From the NCBI GenBank assembly GCA_002353205.1, contig DEJE01000056.1:840-64839 (forward strand): a DNA stretch of 64,000 nucleotides, written 5' to 3'. The notes under the pieces are model-generated. The model made no database searches, was not told the DNA's origin, and saw nothing but the letters and a program-made list of their open reading frames with translations. A program made the translations under genes and the position numbers. Source of the DNA: Prevotella sp. UBA2756 (lineage in GTDB: Bacteria > Bacteroidota > Bacteroidia > Bacteroidales > Bacteroidaceae). Positions 41,985 through 50,174 of this stretch are shown in pieces. The first letter of the stretch is position 1. Each line of letters opens with the position of its first letter.

Positions 41985-43169
41985 TCACTGCTCCAGGTCG
42001 CGCCGTGTGCCGGCGATGAAGGCGCGCCACTTGTCGATCAGGGCGCCCATGTCGTCGGGGAGCTCGCTGCTGAAGTCCATCTGCCGGCCCGTGGCGGGGT
42101 GTCGGAAGCCGAGCGTCCGCGCGTGGAGCGCCTGCCGTGGACAGAGTCGGAAGCAGTTCTGGATGAATGCCTTGTAGGAAGCCGACCGCTCGCCGCGCAG
42201 GATTTCGGTGCCTCCGTAGCGCTCGTCGCCGAAGAGGGGGTGCCCGATGTGTCGCATGTGGGCTCTGATCTGGTGCGTGCGCCCCGTCTCGAGAATGCAC
42301 TCCACGAGCGTGGTGTAGCCGAATCGCTCCATGACGCGGTAGTGGGTGACGGCGGGCTTGCCCGTTTCCGAGTCGGGCGGGAACACTTCCATGCGCAGTC
42401 GGTCGCGTGGGTCGCGTCCGATGTTGCCCTCGATGCGTCCCTCTTCGTCGGTGAAGTTGGCCCATACGAGGGCGTTGTAGGAACGGTGGGTGGTCTTGTT
42501 GTAGAACTGTATGCCGAGATCCGACTTCGCTTCGGGCGTCTTGGCCACGACGAGCAGCCCGCTGGTGTCCTTGTCGATGCGGTGGACGAGTCCCACTTCG
42601 GGGTCGTTGGGGTCGTAGGCGGGGTTGTTGCGCAGGTGCCAGGCGACGGCGTTGACCAGCGTGCCGTGGTAGTTGCCGCATCCGGGATGCACCACCATGC
42701 CTGCCGGTTTGTTGACGACCATGAGCTGGTCGTCCTCGTAGACGATGTCGAGCGGAATGTCTTCGGGTTCTATCGTGTCGTCGTGGCGCGGCCGGTTCAT
42801 CATCAGCGTCACCACGTCGAGCGGCCGCACCTTGTAGTTGCTCTTCACCGCGCGGTCGTTGACGTGGATGAAGCCTGCCTCGGCCGCCTTCTGTATGCGG
42901 TTGCGGCTGCTGTGCTGCATGTGCTCGAAGAGGAATTTGTCCACGCGAGTGGGCACCTGACCCTTGTCGGCGGTGAAGCGGAAGTGCTCGTAGAGCTGCC
43001 CTTCGTCGTCGCCTTCGGTCAGGTCGATGTCGCTCTCGGTCTGACTGATGCCGTCGCCCTCGGTCAGGTCGATGTCGCTCTCGGTCTGACTGATGCCGTC
43101 GCCCTCGGTCAGGTCGATGCTGTCGAAGTCCATTTCGTCGGTGTGCATGTCGTCGGCCGTCATCATCAT
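41985..43169 (-). CDS. rluD: RluA/RluD-family 23S rRNA pseudouridine synthase
   Basis: 394 residues, longer than the usual ~320-350. An S4-like RNA-binding domain (VPTRVDKFLFEHMQHSSRNR) is followed by the catalytic domain with GLVHRIDKDTSGLLVVAKT, whose Asp is the universal nucleophile, and by the Leu/Arg-rich RTHQIRAHMRHIGHPLFGDE. It isomerises uridine in 23S rRNA (most likely the 1911-1917 region, by family). The N-terminal ~50 residues are acidic and built from a 45-bp tandem repeat encoding DLTEGDGISQTESDI twice and partly a third time. Its ATG overlaps the PASTA gene stop by four bases. Confidence 0.95.
   Translation of the reverse strand: MMMTADDMHTDEMDFDSIDLTEGDGISQTESDIDLTEGDGISQTESDIDLTEGDDEGQLYEHFRFTADKGQVPTRVDKFLFEHMQHSSRNRIQKAAEAGFIHVNDRAVKSNYKVRPLDVVTLMMNRPRHDDTIEPEDIPLDIVYEDDQLMVVNKPAGMVVHPGCGNYHGTLVNAVAWHLRNNPAYDPNDPEVGLVHRIDKDTSGLLVVAKTPEAKSDLGIQFYNKTTHRSYNALVWANFTDEEGRIEGNIGRDPRDRLRMEVFPPDSETGKPAVTHYRVMERFGYTTLVECILETGRTHQIRAHMRHIGHPLFGDERYGGTEILRGERSASYKAFIQNCFRLCPRQALHARTLGFRHPATGRQMDFSSELPDDMGALIDKWRAFIAGTRRDLEQ
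43015..43119. repeat. 45-bp tandem repeat inside rluD
   Basis: Two identical 45-bp units (43015-43059 and 43060-43104) and a 15-bp partial third. The period is a multiple of three, so copy-number change would preserve the frame. It codes an acidic spacer before the S4 domain. Confidence 0.92.
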
Positions 43170-43936
43170 TCCTCTGGCAAGGGTTCGTTCGGGGTGGTGG
43201 CGGGGGCCGTCACGGGTTCTTTTGTCTCGCTGGGAGCTGATGGCGTGGCGGCGGGCTCGTTGTTTTCAATGACGCCTGTTGTCACCTCCGGCTCTTCTTC
43301 CTCTTCGATGACGTATCCTTCGGGCAACTCTTCGAAGTCATCCTCGGGCGCATCGATGTAGAGAACGGAGTCGTTCATGTCGCGAAGGCCGTCGCCCACC
43401 TGTATGACAAGCAGCGCGTCGATGGGAACTTTCTGCCCGTTGCCCACCAGCCGGCCCTTCACCTTAATGCCGTAGACCCAGTCGCGCTCGCCGTTGACAT
43501 ATTGCGGTTCGCCCACCTTGAAGCCCATGGCCTCCAGTTTGGCGCGTGCTTCGCGGTAGGAGCTGTTGTCGATGACGTCGGGAATGGTGAGCGTGGGGGT
43601 GTTGGATGCGTTGATGACGACATACACGATGCGTCCTGACTTCACAATGGAGCCAGGCACGATGCTTTGCTCGAGCACGCAGTCGGGCGGCAGCGATTTC
43701 ACGTAGCCCGTGTCGCTGATTTGCACCGTCAGTCCGGAGTTCTCGAGGATTTTCTCCGCGTCGGCGTACGACTTGTTACGAACATTGGGGACTCTGATCT
43801 TCTCGCCGTGGTGGGTATAAAAGTCCAGTCCGTATCTCACACCGAAGCACAGTGCGAGCACCACGGCAGCCATAGCCAACAGGTTGAGCCACAGCCAGGG
43901 ACTGAATATCTTCTTCAAGAAAGTGCCTGTCGTCAT
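43166..43936 (-). CDS. Membrane PASTA-domain protein
   Basis: About 256 residues from ATG 43936. The frame extends to an ATG at 43960, but the promoter's -7 box covers that site, so the later start is preferred. One transmembrane helix (PWLWLNLLAMAAVVLALCFG) is followed by three PASTA repeats (IRVPNVRNKSYADAEKILEN; LPPDCVLEQSIVPGSIVKSG; IPDVIDNSSYREARAKLEAM) and an acidic Pro/Glu-rich tail. PASTA domains bind peptidoglycan fragments. There is no kinase domain, unlike PknB-type proteins. A cell-wall sensing or anchoring role beside ddl is inference. Confidence 0.9.
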   Translation of the reverse strand: MTTGTFLKKIFSPWLWLNLLAMAAVVLALCFGVRYGLDFYTHHGEKIRVPNVRNKSYADAEKILENSGLTVQISDTGYVKSLPPDCVLEQSIVPGSIVKSGRIVYVVINASNTPTLTIPDVIDNSSYREARAKLEAMGFKVGEPQYVNGERDWVYGIKVKGRLVGNGQKVPIDALLVIQVGDGLRDMNDSVLYIDAPEDDFEELPEGYVIEEEEEPEVTTGVIENNEPAATPSAPSETKEPVTAPATTPNEPLPEE

Positions 43937-43957
43937 CAGAAAGCTTAAATTTGACGG

Positions 43958-43988
43958 CAAAGTTACGAAAAGTCAAGAGCACTACAAA
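43958..43988 (-). promoter_or_regulatory. Promoter of the PASTA-rluD-ddl operon
   Basis: Minus strand: TTTG (43985-43988), 19-base spacer, TAACTTTG (43958-43965), an exact consensus match. Confidence 0.88.
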
Positions 43989-44022
43989 ACAAAATCGTTT
44001 GTTTTTATTGCCGAGACAGAGC

Positions 44023-44048
44023 AACTTCGCGATTTTTGTCGCAAAGTT
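44023..44048. repeat. Promoter-containing hairpin, copy A
   Basis: AACTTCGCGAT (44023-44033) pairs with GTCGCAAAGTT (44038-44048), with minor mismatches. The right arm read on the minus strand yields TAACTTTG, a second -7-like box upstream of the PASTA operon. A close copy lies upstream of metK at 50240-50269. Confidence 0.7.
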
Positions 44049-44179
44049 ACGAAAAATCTGAGTAAGTGAGAAGCAAACAATTCATTTTTTGCTTGAACGT
44101 GAAGATTTTATCTGATAAACGAGTGAAATACAACGTGAAAACTCGTTTTTCTTTGCTTTTCGCCTCCGCTCGCCGCTTC

Positions 44180-44605
44180 TCACCTCTTTTTGCTGCATGC
44201 CGTGCAGATGCCTTTCACGATATACTCCGTCTCTTGCGGCTCGAAGCCTTCGGGCAGCGGTACTTGTGGTATGTGAACGTTGGTGAGACAGAACGTGCGG
44301 TGGCAGATGCGGCAGGTGAGGTGCACGTGGCCGTGGCAGTGGCGTGTGTCGTCGAGGTGACACACGCAGTATTTCTGCGTTCCCGAACCGTCGTCGATCT
44401 CGTGGAGCAGGTGGGCTTCGGTGAGCAGGGTGAGCGTGCGGAAGAGTGTGGATCGGTCCACCGTGGGCAGCTTGGCTTCCAGGTCGGCGAGGTTGAAGGC
44501 ATCGCTGAATCCGTGGCGCACCTGTTTCCAGATGAGCATCCTGACGGCTGTCACGCGGATGCCGGCGTTGACCAGTGCTTGTTCGTCGTTGACTTCTATA
44601 TGCAT
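44180..44605 (-). CDS. Fur-family metal-responsive repressor
   Basis: 141 residues. A winged-helix DNA-binding region (VTAVRMLIWKQVRHGFSDAF, STLFRTLTLLTEAHLLHEID) is followed by a His-rich metal site (CVCHLDDTRHCHGHVHLTCR) and two CxxC pairs, CRIC and CTAC, that form the structural zinc site. The spread of His and Cys is compatible with Zur or Fur; which metal it senses cannot be told. The gene lies just after tRNA-Gln and a hairpin terminator, so part of its transcription may come through from tRNA. Its target genes are not evident nearby. Confidence 0.92.
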   Translation of the reverse strand: MHIEVNDEQALVNAGIRVTAVRMLIWKQVRHGFSDAFNLADLEAKLPTVDRSTLFRTLTLLTEAHLLHEIDDGSGTQKYCVCHLDDTRHCHGHVHLTCRICHRTFCLTNVHIPQVPLPEGFEPQETEYIVKGICTACSKKR

Positions 44606-44623
44606 GTCTGTCGTTTTTAAACA

Positions 44624-44653
44624 CGAAGGCGGCTCCCACGGGAACCGCCTTCG
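44624..44653 (-). terminator. Hairpin between tRNA-Gln and the Fur-family gene
   Basis: A GC-rich stem of up to 14 bp (CGAAGGCGG with CCGCCTTCG as its outer part, 44624-44653) directly follows the tRNA on the minus strand. The U-tract is poor (UGUUU), so termination may be partial. Confidence 0.65.
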
Positions 44654-44660
44654 CGTGATG

Positions 44661-44731
44661 TTGGACGACTCGGATTCGAACCGGGAATGACAGAACCAAA
44701 ACCTGTAGTGTTACCATTACACCATCGTCCA
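44661..44731 (-). tRNA. tRNA-Gln (anticodon TTG)
   Basis: On the minus strand the 71 bases fold as a cloverleaf. Acceptor TGGACGA pairs with TCGTCCA. The D arm is GTGT/ACAC around AATGGTA. The anticodon stem ACAGG/TCTGT carries the loop TTTTGGT, giving anticodon TTG. The T arm has the TTCGAAT loop with one C-A mismatch in its stem. No CCA is encoded. A consensus promoter precedes it. Confidence 0.95.
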
Positions 44732-44746
44732 ATCGGTTTTCGCCTG

Positions 44747-44777
44747 CAAAGTTACGAAAAAGTGAGTGAAGAACAAA
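44747..44777 (-). promoter_or_regulatory. tRNA-Gln promoter
   Basis: Minus strand: TTTG (44774-44777), 19-base spacer, TAACTTTG (44747-44754), exact consensus. Initiation about 7 bases downstream would fall just before the tRNA 5' end. Confidence 0.88.
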
Positions 44778-44842
44778 ACAAACGGGCTGTTTTTTCTTCC
44801 AAACGGTCTTTTTTCCTCTTTTTCCGTTCCCCTCGGAAAGAT

Positions 44843-46138
44843 TTATTTCACCACGAGCAGGAAGTAGTTCTTCTTGCCTTTCTGTGCCAGAAGGTACTTG
44901 CCGTCGATGAGATCGTCGGTGGTGATGGGGCGGTTCTGGTCGGTCAGCTTCTCCTTATTGAGCGAGACGCCGCCGCCCTGCACCATCTTGCGCATCTCGC
45001 CCTTCGACGGGAACACGGGAGCGACGGTAGTGAGCAGTTCGATAGCGGGCTGTCCGAGCTGATCTTTCGCAACTTCATACTGCGGCACGCCGTCGAACAC
45101 GTCGAGGAACGTCTGTTCGTCGAGGCGCTCCAGCCCTTCCTTGGTCGATTTGCCGAAGAGAATGCTGCTGGCTTCGATGGCGGTGTCGAGGGCTTCCTGC
45201 GAATGAACGAGCACGGTGACCTCTTCGGCCAGGCGCTTCTGCAGCACGCGGCGTCCGGGATCCTGCTTGTGCTCTTCCACGAGAGCGTCGATGACGTCTT
45301 TCTCGAGCGAAGTGAAGATCTTGATATAGCGCTCGGCATCGTCGTCGCTGACGTTGAGCCAGAACTGGTAGAACTTGTAGGGAGTGGTGCGCTGCGGGTC
45401 GAGCCAGATGTTTCCGCTCTCTGTCTTGCCGAACTTCTTGCCGTCGCTCTTCGTTATCAGCGGGCATGTGAGGGCGAAGGTCTCCACTTCGTTGCCCAGG
45501 GTGCGACGGATGAGCTCCGTTCCGGTGGTCATGTTGCCCCACTGGTCGTTGCCGCCGAGCTGCAGTTTAACGCCCTTATGCTGATAGAGGTAGAGGAAGT
45601 CGTAGCCCTGAAGGAGCTGGTAGGTGAACTCGGTGAACGACAGTCCGTCGCGCGCGGTGCCGTTGAGGCGCTGCTGCACCGACTCTTTCGCCATCATATA
45701 GTTCACGGTGATGTGCTTGCCCACCTCGCGTGCGAAGTCGAGGAAGGTGAAGTCCTTCATCCAGTCGTAGTTGTTCACCATCTCGGCGGCGTTGGGTTCG
45801 TTGGAGTCGAAGTCGAGAAACTTCGCCACCTGAGCCTTGATGCACTCCTGGTTGTGGCGCAGCGTCTCGTCGTTGAGCAGGTTTCGCTCCTGACTCTTGC
45901 CCGAAGGGTCGCCTATCATGCCCGTAGCGCCGCCCACAAGGATGATGGGTTTGTGTCCGCAGCGTTGCAGGTGGCGCAGCATCATGATGCCGCAGAGGTG
46001 TCCGATGTGCAGCGAGTCGGCCGTGGGGTCGGTGCCGAGGTAGGCGGTGACCATCTCTTTCTGCAGTAGTTCTTCTGTGCCGGGCATGATTTGTGCCAGC
46101 ATTCCGCGCCAGCGGAGTTCTTCTACAAAGTTTTTCAT
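44843..46138 (-). CDS. tyrS: Tyrosyl-tRNA synthetase
   Basis: 431 residues, normal for bacterial TyrRS. Class I signatures are GTDPTADSLHIGHLCG (HIGH) and SDGKKFGKTESG (KMSKS-equivalent, KFGKT). A C-terminal S4-like domain (MRKMVQGGGVSLNKEKLTDQ) binds the tRNA variable arm. It charges tRNA-Tyr in the cytoplasm. It follows yidD after about 150 bases of repeat-rich DNA, and tRNA-Gln lies beyond its stop. Confidence 0.98.
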   Translation of the reverse strand: MKNFVEELRWRGMLAQIMPGTEELLQKEMVTAYLGTDPTADSLHIGHLCGIMMLRHLQRCGHKPIILVGGATGMIGDPSGKSQERNLLNDETLRHNQECIKAQVAKFLDFDSNEPNAAEMVNNYDWMKDFTFLDFAREVGKHITVNYMMAKESVQQRLNGTARDGLSFTEFTYQLLQGYDFLYLYQHKGVKLQLGGNDQWGNMTTGTELIRRTLGNEVETFALTCPLITKSDGKKFGKTESGNIWLDPQRTTPYKFYQFWLNVSDDDAERYIKIFTSLEKDVIDALVEEHKQDPGRRVLQKRLAEEVTVLVHSQEALDTAIEASSILFGKSTKEGLERLDEQTFLDVFDGVPQYEVAKDQLGQPAIELLTTVAPVFPSKGEMRKMVQGGGVSLNKEKLTDQNRPITTDDLIDGKYLLAQKGKKNYFLLVVK

Positions 46139-46169
46139 ATCGTTTTTCTCTTTTTGTTTTTTTTCTTTT

Positions 46170-46252
46170 CTCTAGAATTTCTAGATTTTCTAGAATCTCT
46201 AGATGTTCTAGATTTTCTAGATTTACTAGATTCTCTAGATTTTCTAGAATTC
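46170..46252. repeat. CTAGA-rich short repeat between yidD and tyrS
   Basis: About nine copies of a degenerate 9-12-bp unit around CTAGATTTT/CTAGAAT, with frequent TCTAGA palindromes. On the minus strand it would be transcribed between yidD and tyrS as an A/U-rich leader. A frame through it reads LEN/LEI repeats but has no proper gene context. Confidence 0.88.
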
Positions 46253-46285
46253 CTGAATCCCCAAGAATGATGCGTTCAAGGCCCG

Positions 46286-46567
46286 TCACGGCACGGGGTC
46301 GTAGCCGGAACCACCCCACGGATGGCATCTCAGAATGCGCCTGACGGCCAGCCAGAGCCCTTTCAGTGGACCATGCTTCAACAATGCCTGTCGTGCATAT
46401 TCCGAACAGGTGGGCGTGAACCGGCACGAGGGGGGTGTGTAGGGCGAGATGGCTTTCTGATAGACCCAGATGGGAACGAGAAGTACCGCCACCGCCATCC
46501 ACGAAATGGCCTTTCCCACTCGTCGCAGCAACAGCATGGCTTCCGTTGTCCACGATGCCCTGCTCAT
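46286..46567 (-). CDS. yidD: Membrane protein insertion efficiency factor YidD
   Basis: About 93 residues from ATG 46567, which overlaps the rnpA stop as ATGA. The family signature is complete: ISPYTPPSCRFTPTCSEYAR, then GLWLAVRRILRCHPWGGSGY and DPVP at the end. A hydrophobic helix (AISWMAVAVLLVPIWVYQ) precedes it. YidD supports YidC-dependent membrane insertion and is commonly next to rnpA; yidC is not in the window. Confidence 0.95.
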   Translation of the reverse strand: MSRASWTTEAMLLLRRVGKAISWMAVAVLLVPIWVYQKAISPYTPPSCRFTPTCSEYARQALLKHGPLKGLWLAVRRILRCHPWGGSGYDPVP

Positions 46568-46956
46568 GCTTTTTCCCCCATTTTCTGCAGCAGACGGCAC
46601 ATGCTCTTCTCCACGCGGTGGCTGTCGTGCAGCTCGCTGTCCATCCAGATGAAGGCCATCAGCAGCGATTCGTCGTCGGCCACGGGTGGCAGCAGCGCCT
46701 TGTTGAGGCGGTATGCCTCGCGTACCTGCCGCTTCACACGGTTGCGCTTCACTGCCCGCTTGAAGAAACGCTTCGACACGCTCACCATCATGGCGTGAGG
46801 CACGAGCCCTTCTTGCCGCGGAATGCGCACATAGACGAGCCGCAGCGGGAATGCCGTCGTTGAACGGCTGTGCCCGCCGTTGAAGAGCGTTTCGATGAGT
46901 CTGCGGCTTTTGATGCGCTCTTCCCTGCCCAGCGTGTGTGTTGCGGTAGCAGGCAT
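46564..46956 (-). CDS. rnpA: Ribonuclease P protein component
   Basis: 130 residues. The signature RNRVKRQVREAYRLNK is the conserved RNR motif that contacts the RNase P RNA; the N-terminus GREERIKSRRLIETLFNGGH and FPLRLVYVRIP are typical. It assists 5' processing of pre-tRNAs. The classical neighbour rpmH is absent; instead hemD is 20 bases upstream and yidD overlaps downstream, an arrangement seen in Bacteroidetes. Confidence 0.96.
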   Translation of the reverse strand: MPATATHTLGREERIKSRRLIETLFNGGHSRSTTAFPLRLVYVRIPRQEGLVPHAMMVSVSKRFFKRAVKRNRVKRQVREAYRLNKALLPPVADDESLLMAFIWMDSELHDSHRVEKSMCRLLQKMGEKA

Positions 46957-46975
46957 GGGGTGTCGGAATGCTCTT

Positions 46976-47728
46976 TTATGCGTTGTTCGTTTCTTCGAGG
47001 AAAGCTTTCAGGGCGCCTGTCATCGACGGATACTTGGCCGTCGGGGCCTCGATCACCACTTGCAGTCCGGCCTCGTGGGCGGCGCGTGTGGTCGACGGTC
47101 CGAAGGTAGCCACCTTCACCTTGTCGTTCTTCGTCTCGCCGAAGGTCTTCTGGAAGGCGCTGATGCCCGACGGGCTGAAGAACACGCACATGTCGTAGTC
47201 GAAGCTCTCGGCTTCCTCGACAGTGAAGTCGTTGCTCACCGTGCGGTACATCACGCATTCGGTGTGGTTGAGCTTCTTCGTGTCGAGCAGTGTCTTCACC
47301 GAGTCGTCGTGCACGTCGCTCATCGGGATGAGGTAGCGCTCCGTCTTGTGCTTCATCATGCTCGGCACCAGGTCGGCTATCTTGCCTGTCTGTCCGAAGA
47401 AAACTTTGCGCTTGCGGTACTGAACGTATTTCTGTATGTAGAGTGCAATCTGTTCTGTCACGCAGAAATACTTCATGTCTTCAGGCACTTCGAAGCGCAT
47501 TTCCTTGCAAAGCTTGAAGTAGTTGTCGATAGCATGGCGCGAGGTGAACACCACGGCGGTGTGGTTCACGATGCTTACTTTCTGCTGGCGGAACTCTTTG
47601 CTGGAGAGTCCTTCAACCTTGATGAACGGGCGGAAGACGAGTTCAACTCCATAGTTTTCTGCAAGATCAAAATAGGGCGACTTCTCACTGGTCGGTTTCG
47701 GCTGCGAGATTAAAATTTTCTTGATCAT
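46976..47728 (-). CDS. hemD: Uroporphyrinogen-III synthase
   Basis: 250 residues. HemD closes and flips ring D of hydroxymethylbilane to uroporphyrinogen III, precursor of haem, sirohaem and corrinoids. The family is weakly conserved; visible landmarks are the N-terminal ILISQPKP, the TAVVFTSRHAIDNYF block, YRTVSND, the FFSPSGISAF motif and VATFGPSTTRAAHEAGLQVV. The start is 10 bases after the DUF4271 stop, and rnpA follows closely. No other haem genes are in the window. Confidence 0.9.
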   Translation of the reverse strand: MIKKILISQPKPTSEKSPYFDLAENYGVELVFRPFIKVEGLSSKEFRQQKVSIVNHTAVVFTSRHAIDNYFKLCKEMRFEVPEDMKYFCVTEQIALYIQKYVQYRKRKVFFGQTGKIADLVPSMMKHKTERYLIPMSDVHDDSVKTLLDTKKLNHTECVMYRTVSNDFTVEEAESFDYDMCVFFSPSGISAFQKTFGETKNDKVKVATFGPSTTRAAHEAGLQVVIEAPTAKYPSMTGALKAFLEETNNA

Positions 47729-47737
47729 TATATTGTC

Positions 47738-48820
47738 TTAAAAATTTATTTTCAGTTTATCCACTATCAACGTCAAAGTTGCGGCCAGGCCGAGCAACGG
47801 TACGATTTCGAGCGTGCAAAAGTACAAAAAAAATTGCATAAAAGCGGCCTTTTGCCTGAAAAAGATAACAATACTTTTGTAAAGTGTCAGTATTTTCACG
47901 AAAATTAGTACAACACCGACCGAAACGATGGCACTTTGGAGCGAGAAATTGAAGTAGCTCAGCAGCATCACGAAGGGGAAGAGCAGCAGCCCGGTCATGG
48001 CAGTTAGGAAGAGCTGCGACTTCATCCACTGTTCGTTTTTTTTCTTGTCGAAGAATGTCCAGTTCACGATGCTGTAGAGCGCCCCTTTGAGCAGGAAATA
48101 GGCCACGAAGCACCCCAGGAAGATGAGTATGAGGTGATACTGCGTGTCGAGGATGAAGGTGTCGGCCACGCGTTCGTGCACGTAGATGAAGCATAGCAGC
48201 GCCCATAGCAGGCATGTGAGGAATGCTTGGAAGAACTGGAATCGGAACTCGCTCGTCGTCTCTGTCAGGTCGGAGGTGCTCTCGCTGTGTGGAATGCGGA
48301 AGAAGTTCTTCACCTGCCTGAAGATGAAGAATCGCAGACGGCCCAGTGAGAAGAGCGTCAGCACGAAGCATGCCAGCAGCAGTCCGGTGATGATGTCGTC
48401 GTTGCGCACGTTGTAGGGCACGGGGTCGCCGGGCACGCCGTAGCGCACGCCTGTCAGTTCGCGGTTGAAGAGCGTGTCCTTGCCGAAGAGCAGTTCGCGG
48501 CTGAACTGTGGTAGCGTGGTGCGGGTGGTGGTGTCGCGCATGATCGACCAGCGCTCGCTCTGTGCCGTGTCGGCCGGGGCCGCTGTGTCGGGCTTGTCGA
48601 GGCGCAGGGCGTCGAGGATGGTGGAGTCCATCTTTTCGGCTGCCGCGTGGCGCGTGGCGGGTCGCAGCACCTCGGCGGCGGCAGCTTGCGCCTCGGCTGC
48701 TGCTTCGGCGCTGGTCTGCTCCGTCGGTGTCTGTTCCTCTGCGCCTTCGGTCACGGTTTGTCCGTCGTCGACAGGCTGGGTAGCGTGTTGCAGGGTGTCC
48801 TGCTGCTGAAACACTCTCAC
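47738..48820 (-). CDS. DUF4271 integral membrane protein
   Basis: 360 residues. The first ~100 are hydrophilic, Gln/Glu/Ala-rich and low in complexity. From about 150 on there are several hydrophobic helices (IITGLLLACFVLTLFSLGRL, LILIFLGCFVAYFLLKGALY, TAMTGLLLFPFVMLLSYFNF, and a final VPLLGLAATLTLIVDKL). The membrane part matches DUF4271, a Bacteroidetes family regularly encoded next to hemD. Its function is unknown. It lies 36 bases downstream of metK. Confidence 0.9.
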   Translation of the reverse strand: MRVFQQQDTLQHATQPVDDGQTVTEGAEEQTPTEQTSAEAAAEAQAAAAEVLRPATRHAAAEKMDSTILDALRLDKPDTAAPADTAQSERWSIMRDTTTRTTLPQFSRELLFGKDTLFNRELTGVRYGVPGDPVPYNVRNDDIITGLLLACFVLTLFSLGRLRFFIFRQVKNFFRIPHSESTSDLTETTSEFRFQFFQAFLTCLLWALLCFIYVHERVADTFILDTQYHLILIFLGCFVAYFLLKGALYSIVNWTFFDKKKNEQWMKSQLFLTAMTGLLLFPFVMLLSYFNFSLQSAIVSVGVVLIFVKILTLYKSIVIFFRQKAAFMQFFLYFCTLEIVPLLGLAATLTLIVDKLKINF

Positions 48821-48856
48821 TGTGCGTAGGGGTGTGAAGGATCAGGGTTGTGGCTC

Positions 48857-50113
48857 TTAGAGGTCGAAAGCCTGCCGTATCTCGTCCACGCGGTCGAGCT
48901 TCTCCCATGTGAAGAGCTCCACTTCGATGGTCTTCGTCTCGTGGTAGAAGCTGGTGAACGTCTTCTTCACCACTTCGTTCTTGCGGCCCATGTGTCCGTA
49001 GGCCGCCGTTTCCACGTACATCGGCTGCCGCAGCTTCAGCATGCGCTCGATGGCCTTCGGCCGCAGGTCGAACATCGTGCCGATGCGCTCGGCTATCTGG
49101 CCGTCGGTCAGCGCCACGTGGCTCTTGCCGTAGGTGTTGACGTAGATGCTCACGGGCTTGGCCACGCCGATGGCATAGCTCAGCTGCACCAGCATCTCGT
49201 CGCTGACGCCCGCTGCCACCATGTTCTTGGCGATGTAGCGCGCAGCGTAGGCGGCCGAGCGGTCCACCTTTGAAGAGTCTTTGCCCGAGAAGGCGCCGCC
49301 GCCGTGTGCTCCCTTGCCGCCGTAGGTGTCGACGATGATCTTGCGTCCCGTCAGTCCGGTGTCGCCGTGCGGGCCTCCGATGACGAACTTTCCCGTCGGG
49401 TTCACCAGGTATTCGATGTCGAATCCGAAGAGGTCGAGCACCTTCTGCGAGTGTATCTGCTGCTTCACGCGCGGCATGAGGATGTTGATCACGTCGCTCT
49501 CGATGCGCTGGTGCATGGCCTCGTCGGTGTCGAAGTCGTCGTGCTGCGTCGACACCACGATGGTGGCGATGCGCTGCGGCACGCCGTCGTCGGAGTATTC
49601 CACCGTCACCTGGCTCTTGGCGTCGGGCCGCAGGTAGGTCATCACCTTCCCTTCGCGGCGTATGTCGGCGAGCGTTCGCATGATGAGGTGGGCGATGTCG
49701 AGGCTCACGGGCATCAGGTTCTCCGTCTCGTTCACTGCATATCCGAACATCATGCCCTGATCGCCGGCACCCTGGTTGTCGTCTTCCTCGCGGTCCACGC
49801 CGCGGCTGATGTCGCCGCTCTGCTCGTGGATGGCGGTGAGGATGCCGCATGAGTTGCCGTCGAACTGGTATTCCGACTTTGTGTAGCCGATGCGGTCGAT
49901 CGTTCGCCGTGCGATGGTCTGCAGGTCGATGTAGGCTTCCGAGCGCACCTCGCCCATGATGACCACCTGTCCGGTGGTGACGAAGCTCTCGATGGCGCAG
50001 CGCGCCTTGGAGTCGTAGGCCAGGAACTGGTCGAGCAGTGCGTCGCTGATCTGGTCGGCCACTTTGTCGGGATGTCCTTCCGACACTGATTCTGATGAAA
50101 ACAAATATGCCAT
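48857..50113 (-). CDS. metK: S-adenosylmethionine synthetase
   Basis: 418 residues, within the bacterial range. Signatures: SVSEGHPDKVADQISDALLD near the N-terminus, DQGMMFGYAVNET, and the P-loop-like GGGAFSGKDSSKVDRSAAYA. It makes SAM from methionine and ATP in the cytoplasm. It heads the minus-strand run DUF4271-hemD-rnpA-yidD-tyrS. A consensus promoter lies about 60 bases upstream. No SAM riboswitch was recognised in its leader. Confidence 0.98.
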   Translation of the reverse strand: MAYLFSSESVSEGHPDKVADQISDALLDQFLAYDSKARCAIESFVTTGQVVIMGEVRSEAYIDLQTIARRTIDRIGYTKSEYQFDGNSCGILTAIHEQSGDISRGVDREEDDNQGAGDQGMMFGYAVNETENLMPVSLDIAHLIMRTLADIRREGKVMTYLRPDAKSQVTVEYSDDGVPQRIATIVVSTQHDDFDTDEAMHQRIESDVINILMPRVKQQIHSQKVLDLFGFDIEYLVNPTGKFVIGGPHGDTGLTGRKIIVDTYGGKGAHGGGAFSGKDSSKVDRSAAYAARYIAKNMVAAGVSDEMLVQLSYAIGVAKPVSIYVNTYGKSHVALTDGQIAERIGTMFDLRPKAIERMLKLRQPMYVETAAYGHMGRKNEVVKKTFTSFYHETKTIEVELFTWEKLDRVDEIRQAFDL

Positions 50114-50174
50114 ATCTTTAGTCGTTTTATGATTATCCTTTATATAAATAATGTACGAATATCGTTTGGGGCTG

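Noticed and set aside
41892..43361. 489-codon plus-strand frame across rluD and ddl starts
   Set aside because: Spans two well-supported minus-strand genes and has no domain of its own.
46170..46252. Coding region for a Leu/Glu/Asn repeat protein
   Set aside because: The frame arises from the CTAGA repeat, has no start context and runs into tyrS in another frame.
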